Shown: positions 28,182-37,650 of the stretch, piece after piece
Layout of the letters: every line of letters begins with the position of its first letter
Position numbering within the stretch: the first letter of the stretch is position 1
Source of the DNA: Solimonas terrae
GTDB lineage: Bacteria; Pseudomonadota; Gammaproteobacteria; Nevskiales; Nevskiaceae
Direction of reading: 5' to 3'
Assembly: GCF_011067135.1 (NCBI RefSeq)
Contig: NZ_JAAMOW010000003.1
Location: 310,001 to 374,000 of the forward strand
DNA: 64,000 nucleotides
Program-made: the position numbers and the translations under genes
Notes under the pieces: generated by a model
Told to the model about the DNA's origin: nothing
The model's database searches: none
What the model saw: only the letters and a program-made list of their open reading frames with translations

Positions 28182-29504
28182 TCAGCTGAAGTGCATGCGT
28201 TCGCCCAGCGGCTTTTCGTTGACGACGCCGTCGCGGTAGGCAAGCCCGCCGTTGACCCAGGTCGCGAGAATCCTGGCCGGAAAGGTGCGGCCCTCGACCG
28301 GTGACCAGCCGCACTTGTACAGGATGTCCTCCTTCTTCACGGTCGTCGTGCCGTGCGGATCGACCAGCACCAGGTCGGCGAAATAGCCCTCGCGGACATA
28401 GCCGCGATCGCGGATGCCGAAACGCTCGGCGACCGCATGACTGGTCTTGTTGACGACCGTGCGCAGGTTCAGTTCGCCGCGCTTGACCAGTTCGATCAGC
28501 ATCAGCAGCGAGTGCTGCACGAGCGGCAGCCCGGACGGTGCCTTGAAGTAGCTGTTGGCTTTTTCCTCGGCGGTGTGCGGCGCGTGATCGGTGGCGATCA
28601 CGTCGATGCGATCTTCCATCACCGCGTGCAGCAGCGCCTTGCGGTCGGCCTCGGTCTTGATCGCCGGATTGCACTTGATCAGATTGCCGAGCGTCGCGTA
28701 GTCGGCTTCGCTGAAATAAAGATGATGGGCGCAGGCCTCGACGGTGATCTTCTTGCCTTTCACCGGACCCGGCGTGAAGAAGGACAGCTCGCGCGCCGTC
28801 GTCAGATGCAGCACGTGCAGGTTCGCGCCGTATTTCTTCGCCAGGCCGGTCGCCAGTTCGGTCGACTTGTAGCAGGCGGCTTCCGAACGGATGCGCGGAT
28901 GCTCGCTGATCGGCACGTCTTCGCCGTACTTCTCGCGCGCGGCGGCCTCGTTGGCGAGAATCATCGGCGTGTCCTCGCAATGCGTGACCACCATCAGCGG
29001 GCAGCGCGAGAAGATGCCTTCCAGGGTCTTCGGATCGTCGACCAGCATGTTGCCGGTCGAGGCGCCCATGAACACTTTCAGCGCGCAGGCTTCATCCGGC
29101 TGCAGCGCGGCGATCTCTTCGAGATTGTCGTTGGCGCCGCCGAAGTAGAACGCATAGTTGGCGAACGAGCGTCCGGCCGCGTTCGCATACTTCTCGGCCA
29201 GCAGCTTGCGCGTGGTGATCGCCGGCTTGTTGTTCGGCATGTCGAAGTAGCTGGTCGTGCCGCCGGCCACCGCCGCGCGCGACTCGGTGTACAGATCGCC
29301 CTTGTGTGTCAGGCCCGGCTCGCGGAAGTGCACCTGGTCGTCGATCACGCCCGGCAAAAGCCAGTGGCCGGCGGCGTCGAATACCTCGACGCCCGCCGGC
29401 GCATCGATCTTTTTCGCGATCTTCTCGATGCGACCGTTCCTGATCAGCAGATCGGCGGCGGTTTCGTGACCTTCGTTGATGATGTGCGCATTGGTAATCA
29501 GCAT
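28182..29504 (-). CDS. pyrC: Dihydroorotase (class I type)
   Basis: A 440-residue amidohydrolase converting carbamoyl-aspartate to dihydroorotate in pyrimidine synthesis. The site reads DDQVHFREPG, so the first His of the usual HxH is Gln. Other metal ligands are present: Lys in ALKVFMGAS, His in THCED, His in LHVLHLTT and Asp in ATDHAPH. Some dihydroorotases share this DDQVHFREPG variant. The start is at the ATG complementary to 29502–29504. The open frame continues antisense through the next gene, but that extension has no support. It is divergent from the molybdopterin oxidoreductase. Confidence 0.92.
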   Translation of the reverse strand: MLITNAHIINEGHETAADLLIRNGRIEKIAKKIDAPAGVEVFDAAGHWLLPGVIDDQVHFREPGLTHKGDLYTESRAAVAGGTTSYFDMPNNKPAITTRKLLAEKYANAAGRSFANYAFYFGGANDNLEEIAALQPDEACALKVFMGASTGNMLVDDPKTLEGIFSRCPLMVVTHCEDTPMILANEAAAREKYGEDVPISEHPRIRSEAACYKSTELATGLAKKYGANLHVLHLTTARELSFFTPGPVKGKKITVEACAHHLYFSEADYATLGNLIKCNPAIKTEADRKALLHAVMEDRIDVIATDHAPHTAEEKANSYFKAPSGLPLVQHSLLMLIELVKRGELNLRTVVNKTSHAVAERFGIRDRGYVREGYFADLVLVDPHGTTTVKKEDILYKCGWSPVEGRTFPARILATWVNGGLAYRDGVVNEKPLGERMHFS

Positions 29505-29588
29505 GTCCGTCTCCGCGGTGGTTTGCGCCCATGGTAATGGGTTTGGGCGATCGGACGGACTATGATCGCCGGCAACGAGGAGATATCG

Positions 29589-31784
29589 ATGGACGAACAG
29601 ATCCAGTACGGCGCCTGCAATCTCTGTGAAGCGATCTGCGGCCTGGAATTCCGCATTCGCGACGGCCACGTCGTGTCGATCCGCGGCGACGAGCGCGATC
29701 CGCTGTCGCGCGGCCACATCTGCCCGAAGGCCGTGGCGCTGCAGGATCTGCACGAAGACCCGGATCGCCTGCGCAAACCACAGAAGCGCGTCGGCGATCA
29801 ATGGCTGGAAGTGAGCTGGGACGAGGCGCTGGATGAAGTCGCCGACCGGCTCGCTGAAGTCGCGCGCCAACATGGCGGCAGCGCGGTTGCCGGTTATCTG
29901 GGCAACCCCAGCGTCCACAACTGGGGGATCATGACGCACAGCAGCGCGCTGTTCGCGCCGCTGAAGACGCGCAGCCGCTACTCGGCGACGTCGGTCGACC
30001 AGTTGCCGCACCAGCTCGTGAGCTACTGGTTGTACGGGCACCAGCTGCTGGTCAATGTGCCGGATATCGATCGCAGCCAGTTCATCCTGATGCTCGGCGC
30101 CAATCCGATGGCATCGAACGGCAGCCTGTGGACGGTGCCGGATTTCCGCAAACGCCTGAAGGCCATGCAGGCGCGCGGTGGCAGGCTCGTCCTGATCGAT
30201 CCGCGCCGCACCGAAACCGCCGAAGTCGCCGACGTGCACCATTTCATTCGTCCGGGTGCGGACGCTGCGCTGCTGCTGGCCCTGCTGCAGGTGATCTTCG
30301 AGGAACGGCTGGCCCAGCCCGGTCGTCTCGCCGGATTCACCGATGGCCTCGACGAAGCCGCAGCGCTGGTCGCGCCGTTTACGCCCGAGCGCGCGGCCGC
30401 GGTCAGCGGCATCGACGCCGAGACGATCCGCAGCCTTGCGCGTGAACTCGCAGCCGCAAAAGCGGCTGCCGTCTACGGGCGCATGGGTGTTTCGACGCAG
30501 GCGCACGGCACGCTGTGCCAGTGGGCGATCGCGATGCTCAACATCGTCACCGGCAACCTCGATCGCGAGGGCGGCATGATGTTTCCACATCCGGCGATGG
30601 ACCTGATCAAGGGCGCGGGCTCCAGGCCCGGTCACTACGGCGCCTGGAAATCGCGTGTACGGGGCCTGCCGGAATTCGGCGGCGAGTTGCCGGTCGCAGC
30701 GCTGGCCGAGGAAATCCTGACGCCGGGCGACGGCCAGCTGCGCGCGCTGATCACGATCGCCGGCAATCCGGTGCTGTCGACGCCGAATGGCCGTCAGCTC
30801 GAAACGGCGCTCGGCCGTCTCGATTTCATGGTGTCGATCGACTGCTACCGCAACGAAACCACGCGTTTTGCCGATTTCATCCTGCCGCCGACCGGTGGTC
30901 TCGAGCACGATCACTACGACATCATTTTTCACCACTTCGCGATGCGCAATACCGCGAAGTACAGCCCGCCGCTGTTCGCCAGGCCGGCGGGTGCACTGCA
31001 CGACTGGGAAATCTTCGTCGCGCTGGGCCGACGCCTGCGCGCGCGCCTGCAGCCGCATGCCCGCAAGCCGCTGATGCAGAGGCTCGCCGCGAAGCTCAAG
31101 GACGAGTTCATGATGCGCCTGCCGCCGCATCGCATGCTCGACCACGCCCTGCGCAATGGACCGTATGGCAAACGCTCGTCGCACAAGCTGAGTCTGAAGA
31201 AGCTGCGCGCCGTGCCCGAGGGCATCGACCTCGGCCCGCTGCAAGCCGAGCTGCCCGCGCGCCTGTGCAACAAGACGCGACGCATCCAGTGTCTGAACGA
31301 TGAGTTGCGCGCCGAACTGCGCCGCTACGACACGGTGCTTGCGACGCAGCAGGGCGAGGCGCCGCGTGACGGCGAACTGTGGCTGATCGGCCGTCGCCAT
31401 GTGCGCAGCAACAATTCCTGGATGCACAACGCGCAACGCCTCGTCAAAGGCAAGCCGCGTCACCAGCTGTTCATGCACACGCAGGATCTGGCTGTGCGCA
31501 ACCTCCGCGACGGCCAGATCGTGCGTGTCGTGTCGCGCGTTGGCCGGATCGATGTCGAAGTGCAGGCGACCGAGGACATCATGCGCGGCGTCGTCTCGCT
31601 GCCGCATGGCTGGGGCCATGCGCGGCCCGGTGTGCAGCAGCGCATCGCGCGTGAGCACGCAGGGCAGAGCGTCAACGATCTGACCGACGAGCGCGAGCTG
31701 GATCTGCTGTCCGGCAATGCGGCCCTGAACGGCGTGCCGGTGACGGTACTCGCGCAGCCACTGGAGACACCGCACGCCGCTTGA
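29589..31784 (+). CDS. Molybdopterin-dependent oxidoreductase, formate-dehydrogenase-like catalytic subunit
   Basis: A 731-residue DMSO-reductase-superfamily protein. The N-terminal 4Fe-4S site is C-x2-C-x3-C-x~27-C (CNLCEAIC…HICPK). Molybdopterin-binding segments and a C-terminal molydopterin-dinucleotide domain (about 600–725) follow. ATG 29589 is chosen for GAGGAG six bases upstream. There is no Tat signal, so the protein is cytoplasmic. No electron-transfer or membrane subunit is adjacent. The substrate is unknown; the family includes single-subunit oxidoreductases in many aerobes. Confidence 0.88.
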   Translation: MDEQIQYGACNLCEAICGLEFRIRDGHVVSIRGDERDPLSRGHICPKAVALQDLHEDPDRLRKPQKRVGDQWLEVSWDEALDEVADRLAEVARQHGGSAVAGYLGNPSVHNWGIMTHSSALFAPLKTRSRYSATSVDQLPHQLVSYWLYGHQLLVNVPDIDRSQFILMLGANPMASNGSLWTVPDFRKRLKAMQARGGRLVLIDPRRTETAEVADVHHFIRPGADAALLLALLQVIFEERLAQPGRLAGFTDGLDEAAALVAPFTPERAAAVSGIDAETIRSLARELAAAKAAAVYGRMGVSTQAHGTLCQWAIAMLNIVTGNLDREGGMMFPHPAMDLIKGAGSRPGHYGAWKSRVRGLPEFGGELPVAALAEEILTPGDGQLRALITIAGNPVLSTPNGRQLETALGRLDFMVSIDCYRNETTRFADFILPPTGGLEHDHYDIIFHHFAMRNTAKYSPPLFARPAGALHDWEIFVALGRRLRARLQPHARKPLMQRLAAKLKDEFMMRLPPHRMLDHALRNGPYGKRSSHKLSLKKLRAVPEGIDLGPLQAELPARLCNKTRRIQCLNDELRAELRRYDTVLATQQGEAPRDGELWLIGRRHVRSNNSWMHNAQRLVKGKPRHQLFMHTQDLAVRNLRDGQIVRVVSRVGRIDVEVQATEDIMRGVVSLPHGWGHARPGVQQRIAREHAGQSVNDLTDERELDLLSGNAALNGVPVTVLAQPLETPHAA

Positions 31785-31913
31785 AGCGAAGGCCTCGGGT
31801 TTCGACCTGCCAATGCAACACTCGGACGGCCATACTCGCGGCCTGCGGCGCCGACGGGGTTTGTCGGCCTGCGACCGGCGACGGCCGGTATCGATTCCAC
31901 GAAGGAGCAGGGC

Positions 31914-32387
31914 ATGAGCAACATCATCGGAGAGTTGGCCAGTCAGTTCGGGATTGCACCGGAACAGGCCGAAAGCGCGGCCGGCAGCGTGCTCAAGTTC
32001 GTTCAGGCGCAGGCAGGCAGTGGCGAATTCCAGCAGTTGCTGGCCGCGCTGCCGCAGGTCCAGCAGTGGATTGCGCGGGCCGGACAGGCGTCGTCGGCGG
32101 GTGGCGCCGGACTGCTGGGGCAGCTCGGCGGCCTGGCCGCCAGCCTCGGCGGCGAAGCCGGTGGCATCGCTGGCGTACTGACCGCGCTGCGTCACAGTGG
32201 CCTGAAGCCGGACATGATCGCGCCGTTCGTGCCGGCGCTGCTGCAGCAGCTTTCGGCGCATGTCGATCCGGCGCTGGTGACTCGACTGATGGAGTCGGTG
32301 CCGGCGCTCAAGGAACTCGCTGCCACCGGCGGCGGCTCGCTGGGCGGGCTGGGTGGCTTGCTCGGAGGGCTCGGTGGCAGCCGCTGA
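31914..32387 (+). CDS. DUF2780-like protein
   Basis: A 157-residue Ala/Gly/Gln-rich helical protein resembling DUF2780 (VcgC/VcgE-type): an amphipathic N-terminal region (QFGIAPEQAESAAGSVLKFV), a Gly-rich middle and a Gly-rich tail (GGSLGGLGGLLGGLGG). ATG 31914 has GAAGGAG upstream. The function is unknown; no signal peptide is seen. The next reading frame probably starts within its last codons. Confidence 0.75.
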   Translation: MSNIIGELASQFGIAPEQAESAAGSVLKFVQAQAGSGEFQQLLAALPQVQQWIARAGQASSAGGAGLLGQLGGLAASLGGEAGGIAGVLTALRHSGLKPDMIAPFVPALLQQLSAHVDPALVTRLMESVPALKELAATGGGSLGGLGGLLGGLGGSR

Positions 32388-32745
32388 ACCCGGCGCCGGC
32401 CGGCGACTCCGGGCCGTGGCCGCGATGTTGCTGCTTGCCGCCGCGTCGTTGACCGCGCAGGCGGCGAGCATGGGACCGCTGGTCACCGACAAGCCGGTGC
32501 GCTGGAACGGTGGCACGTTCAAGCTCGGCGACGCCGAAGCGCAGGTGCGCAAGGCGGCGGGACGCTATCCGGACAGCGCACAACCGCTCTACATGTCGGA
32601 GCGATATCCGATCGGCGAGAGCTGGACCTTCCTCGGCAACAGGCAGGATCTGCGCGTGCTGCGGGTGGAATTCATGCGCGGCCGCGTGTCGCGCGTCTGG
32701 ACGGAAAGCGGGGAGACCGCGGACGAGCCACTCTCGCGGCAATAG
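32374..32745 (+). CDS. Hypothetical secreted protein
   Basis: An open frame of about 123 residues starting at GTG 32374 (GGAGG just upstream; TTG 32353 is an alternative), overlapping the end of the DUF2780 gene. A basic stretch followed by a hydrophobic helix ending in Ala-x-Ala (residues about 10–32) looks like a signal peptide. The mature part (about 90 residues) contains FKLGDAEAQVRKAAGRYP and no recognised domain. It is probably a small periplasmic protein cotranscribed with the DUF2780 gene. Confidence 0.6.
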   Translation: MAAAEPGAGRRLRAVAAMLLLAAASLTAQAASMGPLVTDKPVRWNGGTFKLGDAEAQVRKAAGRYPDSAQPLYMSERYPIGESWTFLGNRQDLRVLRVEFMRGRVSRVWTESGETADEPLSRQ

Positions 32746-32763
32746 GCAGCGTGCCGGACGCGC

Positions 32764-33435
32764 TCAGCTTCGAGCGCCGGCATCGTCGCCCTTGTGCTGC
32801 TGGCGGTTCTGCGCCCGGCGCACCTGATCGAGCGCATCCGGATATGGCAGATCGTTCTGCCAGCGGCCTGCACTGTACGGGCGTGGATCGCGGTCGGCGG
32901 CGACGTCCCGTTCGGCGTGATCGAGAAAATCCTGGGTGTAGCGCAATTGCGCTTCGAGATAGCGCGCGTTCTGGTTGAGCATCTTGTACAGATCGAGATC
33001 ACGGCAGTCGTTCATCGCCCGGCGCTGCGCATCCAGCGCCGAACTGATGTCGCCGACATCGGCATCGAGCTGGCGCAGGGCAAGGCCGCGCTGGTAGTAA
33101 TGCGAAAACATCAGATTGCGCTCGCCCGGACAGACCGAGCGATAGCTGTTGCCGCTGCGTCCCTCGTTCACGGCATTGGTCGGCTGGCAGTACAGCTGCA
33201 GGCCTTCTTCGCGACCGCTGCCGTACGCCGCGGCATCCGGCGTGATCCCGTATTTGCCGCAGGCTTCGATGTGTTCGCCGAGTCGCGAGGCCTCGTAGCC
33301 ATGCGCGCCGTCGCTGCGCCCGAGTTCGCGCCAGTCGACGGTATGACACTCGCTCTCGTTCAGCGTGGCGCAGCCTGCCAGCAAGGCGACCGCCAGACAC
33401 GATACCGATGCCGCGCCGATCCCGATCCGATTCAT
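32764..33435 (-). CDS. DUF2799 lipoprotein
   Basis: A 223-residue lipoprotein (lipobox LAGC, Cys at about 22) with the DUF2799 pattern: VDWRELGRSDG, a Cys-spaced EACGKYG, YGSGREEGLQLYC and NSYRSVCPG. The C-terminal 90 residues are charged and helical. It starts at the ATG complementary to 33433–33435. The function is unknown. It is convergent with the hypothetical secreted protein, 18 bp away. Confidence 0.75.
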   Translation of the reverse strand: MNRIGIGAASVSCLAVALLAGCATLNESECHTVDWRELGRSDGAHGYEASRLGEHIEACGKYGITPDAAAYGSGREEGLQLYCQPTNAVNEGRSGNSYRSVCPGERNLMFSHYYQRGLALRQLDADVGDISSALDAQRRAMNDCRDLDLYKMLNQNARYLEAQLRYTQDFLDHAERDVAADRDPRPYSAGRWQNDLPYPDALDQVRRAQNRQQHKGDDAGARS

Positions 33436-33601
33436 CGTTTGCTCCCCCGAGCCCTGAGCGAGCTTAGCCGCTTCCCGGGCGGCTTGCGTCGTCGGCGATC
33501 GCGGGGCGACGCCTGCGGCACTTGTCGCTTCAGCTTCAATCGAAGCCCGCCACGAGGTTGACCATCGGCGGCGCATCGTCGCTCGCCTCTGCGCCCGCCA
33601 A

Positions 33602-35101
33602 TCAGCTGTTTCGGGGTTTCTGGCTGTAGGCCTCGAGTCGCAGGCCGTGCCAGGCGATCGCCAGCAGCCGCCACCAGCGTGGCCGGTACAGTGCGTCGAT
33701 GAAGCGCTGGAAGCGACGCAGTTTTTCGGTGGTGTAGGGGTACCAGTTTGCTTCGATCTTCGATCCGGCCTGATCGATCAGCACCGCCTTGCTGCGCGTG
33801 AAACCGAGCAGGCCTTCCGGTCCGCGCAGCTTGCCGAAACCGCTCTTCTTGGCGCCGCCGAACGGCAGGCCCGGATTGCCCTCGCTCATGTTGACGTTGT
33901 TGATCGAGACGCCGCCGACTTCGAGCGCCGCGGTCACGCGCATCGCCCGCGCCCGGTCCGCGGTGAAGACGCTGGCGCACAGGCCATAGTCGGAATCGTT
34001 GGCGAGCCGCAGCGCTTCGGGTTCGTCGGCGAAGCGCATCACCGGCAGCACCGGACCGAAGGTCTCGTCACGCCAGACGCGCATGTCGGGCGTGACCCGA
34101 TCAAGGATGATCGGCTGCACGAGCAGCGATTCGCGATCCGGCACCCGCCCGTGGCGCAGACGCGCGCCCATTGCCAGGGCTTCCTCGACGTGCCCGATGA
34201 CCTTGTCGCGCTGGAACGCGGCCGTCATGCGGCCGACATCGGCATCGCCGGCGTCGCCGCTGCGCACCACGAGCTTGCCGGCCTCGGTCACCAGCTCGTC
34301 GACGAAGCGCTCGCAGATGCCCTCCTGCACCAGCACGCGCTCGACGCCGCTGCAGGACTGTCCGGCATTGGTGAACGCGCCCCACAGGGCACCGGCCACC
34401 GCGCGCGGCGTATGGGCGTCGTCGAACACGATCATCGGGTCCTTGCCACCGAGTTCGAGTTCGACCGGGATCAACTGCCGCGCGGCCTGCGCCATGATCT
34501 TCGCGCCGGTGGCGCCACTGCCGGTGAAGAATATCTTCGCGGGTCCGGCATCGATCAAGGCCCGGCCCATGGCGCCGTCGCCATAGACCACGTGCACGAG
34601 GTCCTGCAGCAGCGGCGAGCAGATCATGAAGTCCTCGATCAGACCTTCGCAGGGCGCGTGCTCGGAGGGCTTATAGACGATGGCGTTGCCGCTGACGACG
34701 GCCGCGGCAATGGCGGTGATCGCGTTGTGGAACGGGTAATTCCAGGGACAGATCACGAGCACGGCACCGAGCGGTTCGTGCCGCAGCAGCGACTTCTTGC
34801 CGAGCAGGGTGATCGGCGTGCCGACCTTCTCCGGTGCCAGCAGCCGCTCGGCATGCTTCTGCAGCCAGGCGATCCAGTCGACGGCGCCGATGATTTCGGC
34901 GATCAGCGCATCGGTGCGGCATTTGCCGACCTCGGTCATGACGCGTTCGACGATGTCGTCGCGACGCGCGAGGATCAAGGCCTGCAGTCGGGACAGCTCG
35001 GCGAGGCGCTGCGCAACGCCGAGATGGCGGTGGCGGGCGTAAGCCTGGCGGGCCGCAGCGAAGGCGGCGGCGGCGATCGATTCGACGGTGTTTGCGGACA
35101 T
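33602..35101 (-). CDS. Aldehyde dehydrogenase family protein
   Basis: A 499-residue NAD(P)-dependent aldehyde dehydrogenase. The conserved ELGGKDPMIV general-base motif and the nucleophilic Cys in NAGQSCSGVER are intact, as are GNAIVYKPSEH and the FTGSGATG Rossmann turn. A C-terminal extension of about 45 residues (basic, with WWRLLAIAW) looks amphipathic and could tether the enzyme to the membrane as in fatty-aldehyde dehydrogenases. The substrate is not determined. Confidence 0.9.
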   Translation of the reverse strand: MSANTVESIAAAAFAAARQAYARHRHLGVAQRLAELSRLQALILARRDDIVERVMTEVGKCRTDALIAEIIGAVDWIAWLQKHAERLLAPEKVGTPITLLGKKSLLRHEPLGAVLVICPWNYPFHNAITAIAAAVVSGNAIVYKPSEHAPCEGLIEDFMICSPLLQDLVHVVYGDGAMGRALIDAGPAKIFFTGSGATGAKIMAQAARQLIPVELELGGKDPMIVFDDAHTPRAVAGALWGAFTNAGQSCSGVERVLVQEGICERFVDELVTEAGKLVVRSGDAGDADVGRMTAAFQRDKVIGHVEEALAMGARLRHGRVPDRESLLVQPIILDRVTPDMRVWRDETFGPVLPVMRFADEPEALRLANDSDYGLCASVFTADRARAMRVTAALEVGGVSINNVNMSEGNPGLPFGGAKKSGFGKLRGPEGLLGFTRSKAVLIDQAGSKIEANWYPYTTEKLRRFQRFIDALYRPRWWRLLAIAWHGLRLEAYSQKPRNS

Positions 35102-35249
35102 GGGTGGCCCCGGTGCAGCGATTCGCCCATGTTGCCTCGCGTCGAAGGTCCGGCCTTGACCGTTGCCGCCAATCTGGCGCCGCCCTGCGTCAAAACGACC
35201 CCGTCCCTCCGGACAGCAACGCAGCGATTTTGCTTGGTGTTGGCAGGCC

Positions 35250-35987
35250 CTAACGCCAGTCGCCCCAGATCGCCTGCATCGCGGCGATCGCGGCCACCCC
35301 TGCAGTCTCCGTGCGCAGGATGCGCGGGCCCATGCGCAGACCGATGAAACCGGCAGCCGTGGCCTGTCGCAGTTCGGCGTCGCCGAGTCCGCCTTCGGGG
35401 CCGACCAGCAGCGTGACCGGGCTGCCCGGTGCCGGCAGCTCGCGCAGGGATCGCGTCGCGAGCGGGTCCAGTGTCAGCCCGATGCCGGCGGCGGCCGCGG
35501 CCGGCAACCAGTTCGCGAGCGGCTGCACTTCGGCCAGCGCCGGGATGCGGGTGCGCCCGGACTGCTCGCAGGCCGAGGTGATCACGCCGCGCCAGTGTTC
35601 CAGCTTCTTGTCCCAGCGCTCGGCGTCGAGCCTGACGACGCTGCGCGATGACAGCAGCGGCACGATGCGCGTGACGCCGAGTTCGACGGCCTTCTGCAGC
35701 GTGTAGTCCATGCGATCGCCTTTCGACACGCATTGCGCGAGCGTCAGGTCCAGCTGCGATTCGCGGTCGACCGGCATCCGTTCGCCCAGCGTCGCGCTGG
35801 CATCGCGTTTGCCGACATCCTGCAGGGTCGCCGCGAATTCGCCGCCACGGCCATCGAAGGCCACGAAGCGCTCGCCGGCGCGCAGGCGCAGGACCTGGAC
35901 CAGATGACGGAACGCGGCGTCGGGCAGGTGCAGCGACGCGCCGGCGAGCAATTCGACGTCGGTGATGTGAATGCGGGGATCGGCCAT
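35250..35987 (-). CDS. rsmE: 16S rRNA (uracil(1498)-N(3))-methyltransferase
   Basis: A 245-residue SPOUT-class methyltransferase modifying U1498 of 16S rRNA. The N-terminal PUA-like part (FRHLVQVLRLRAGE) and the C-terminal knot (LLVGPEGGLGDAEL, then RMGPRILRTETAG) are typical. It starts at the ATG complementary to 35985–35987; the longer frame has no support. It is divergent from the S41 peptidase gene, with 115 bp between. Confidence 0.93.
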   Translation of the reverse strand: MADPRIHITDVELLAGASLHLPDAAFRHLVQVLRLRAGERFVAFDGRGGEFAATLQDVGKRDASATLGERMPVDRESQLDLTLAQCVSKGDRMDYTLQKAVELGVTRIVPLLSSRSVVRLDAERWDKKLEHWRGVITSACEQSGRTRIPALAEVQPLANWLPAAAAAGIGLTLDPLATRSLRELPAPGSPVTLLVGPEGGLGDAELRQATAAGFIGLRMGPRILRTETAGVAAIAAMQAIWGDWR

Positions 35988-36102
35988 CCGCCAAGGATAC
36001 GACAGCGTGCCGGCGCTGCTGAGCAAAGTCCCCGATTCAGGCCGGCGGCGGGCGGCGTTATAGTCGAAGCCCGTTGAGACCTGCCGGGACGGAGCGAGCG
36101 AC

Positions 36103-37632
36103 ATGGACACCACGCGATATCTGCCGGGCGGACTGCGCGCCCGGACCCTGAGCGCCATCGTGATGCTGTTGACCTTCAGCGCCTGCAGTCACAACGATTC
36201 GCCGTTCGATGACCGTGTCGGCGACGCCAGCCAGTACGCGGCGCAATGTGCGCTGCCGCGTTCCGGCACCGACCCGTACGACAACAACCAGCCGTATCCG
36301 GACCGGCAAGGCACGATCGCCGACGAGCGCAACTGGCTGTATGCGTACATGGATGCGATCTATCTCTGGTATCGCGAGATTCCGGACGTCGATGCCTCGC
36401 ACTACACCGTCGCCAACTACGGATCGGTGCCGGATGCCATGGATGCCTACTTCGAGGCGCTGAAAACGCCCAAGCTCACGGCGTCCGGCAAGCGCGAGGA
36501 CGCTTTCAGCTTCACGTATCCGACCGATCAGTGGGAAGCCCTGTCGCAGGGCGGCGTCGCCGTTGGTTACGGCACGCAGTTCGCCGTGCTGGCGTCGACG
36601 CCGCCGCGCGATGTGCGCATCGCCTATACCGATCCGGGCACGCCGGCGGCGGCTGCCAATGTGGCGCGCGGCGCCGTGATCCAGGCGATCGACGGCGTCG
36701 ACATCAATACCAGCACCAGTGCCGGGATCGATACCCTCAATGCCGGCCTGAGTCCGCAGACCGAAGGCGAGACCCACAGCTTCACGATCCAGGACCTCGG
36801 CAGCAGCACGTCGCGCACGGTGGTCCTGCAGGCTCAGCAGGTCACCGAAACGCCGGTCCAGAACGTCCAGGCCATCAGTACGCCGAGCGGGACGGTCGGC
36901 TACATGCTGTTCAACGATCACATCGCGACGGCCGAGGGCGAGCTGATCAATGCGGTGCAGCAACTCAAGGCGGCCGACATCGGCGATCTGGTGCTCGATA
37001 TCCGCTACAACGGCGGCGGCTATCTCGATATCGCCAGCGAACTGGCGTACATGATCGCCGGTCCGTCGCGGACGTCCGGCAAGGCCTTCGAGCGCCTGAG
37101 CTACAACGACAAGAACCCGCTTGGAAGTTCGTCCGATGCGACGACCTCGTTCCACAGCACGGCGGTCGGCTTCGACCCGTCGGTATCGCGCGGCAGTGCG
37201 CTGCCGTATCTGGGCCTGAGTCGCGTATTCGTGCTGGCTGGCCCCGGTACCTGCTCGGCGAGCGAGGCGGTCGTCAACGGCCTGCGCGGTGTCGATGTCG
37301 ATGTCGTCCTGATCGGCGGCACGACTTGCGGCAAACCCTATGGTTTCTATCCGACCGACAACTGCGGACTCACGTACTTCGCGATCGAATTCCAGGGCGT
37401 CAACGCCAAGGGCTTCGGCGACTACGCCGACGGCTTCACGCCGCAGTGCGGTGTCGACGACGACTTCACGCATGCGCTCGGCGATACCCAGGAAAGCCTG
37501 TTTTCGGCCGCGCTCGCCTATCGCAGCAGCGGCAGCTGCCCGAGCAGCGCCAAGCTGGCGAACGCGCGGCCGCCACTGAGCCTGCTGCGTTCGCCGCTGC
37601 GGGAAAACCTGATCGTCAAGCCGCCGCGCTAG
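36103..37632 (+). CDS. S41-family (tail-specific protease-like) lipoprotein
   Basis: A 509-residue exported peptidase. The N-terminus has a hydrophobic segment ending FSAC, a likely lipobox (Cys at about 28). A helical region, a degenerate PDZ domain (about 175–265) and a C-terminal S41 catalytic domain (about 275–480) follow. The catalytic Ser is in GTCSASEA and the Lys in GTTCGKPYGF; both lie next to cysteines, and further Cys residues (NCGL, QCGV, GSCPS) suggest disulfides. Such proteins degrade or process envelope proteins; targets are unknown. Confidence 0.85.
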   Translation: MDTTRYLPGGLRARTLSAIVMLLTFSACSHNDSPFDDRVGDASQYAAQCALPRSGTDPYDNNQPYPDRQGTIADERNWLYAYMDAIYLWYREIPDVDASHYTVANYGSVPDAMDAYFEALKTPKLTASGKREDAFSFTYPTDQWEALSQGGVAVGYGTQFAVLASTPPRDVRIAYTDPGTPAAAANVARGAVIQAIDGVDINTSTSAGIDTLNAGLSPQTEGETHSFTIQDLGSSTSRTVVLQAQQVTETPVQNVQAISTPSGTVGYMLFNDHIATAEGELINAVQQLKAADIGDLVLDIRYNGGGYLDIASELAYMIAGPSRTSGKAFERLSYNDKNPLGSSSDATTSFHSTAVGFDPSVSRGSALPYLGLSRVFVLAGPGTCSASEAVVNGLRGVDVDVVLIGGTTCGKPYGFYPTDNCGLTYFAIEFQGVNAKGFGDYADGFTPQCGVDDDFTHALGDTQESLFSAALAYRSSGSCPSSAKLANARPPLSLLRSPLRENLIVKPPR

Positions 37633-37650
37633 GCTGCTCGCGACGGCAGA

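Noticed and set aside
29505-32552. N-terminal extension of the pyrC frame to 1456 residues
   Set aside because: The extension is antisense to the molybdopterin oxidoreductase and DUF2780 genes. Dihydroorotase begins at the ATG at 29504 with a normal length.
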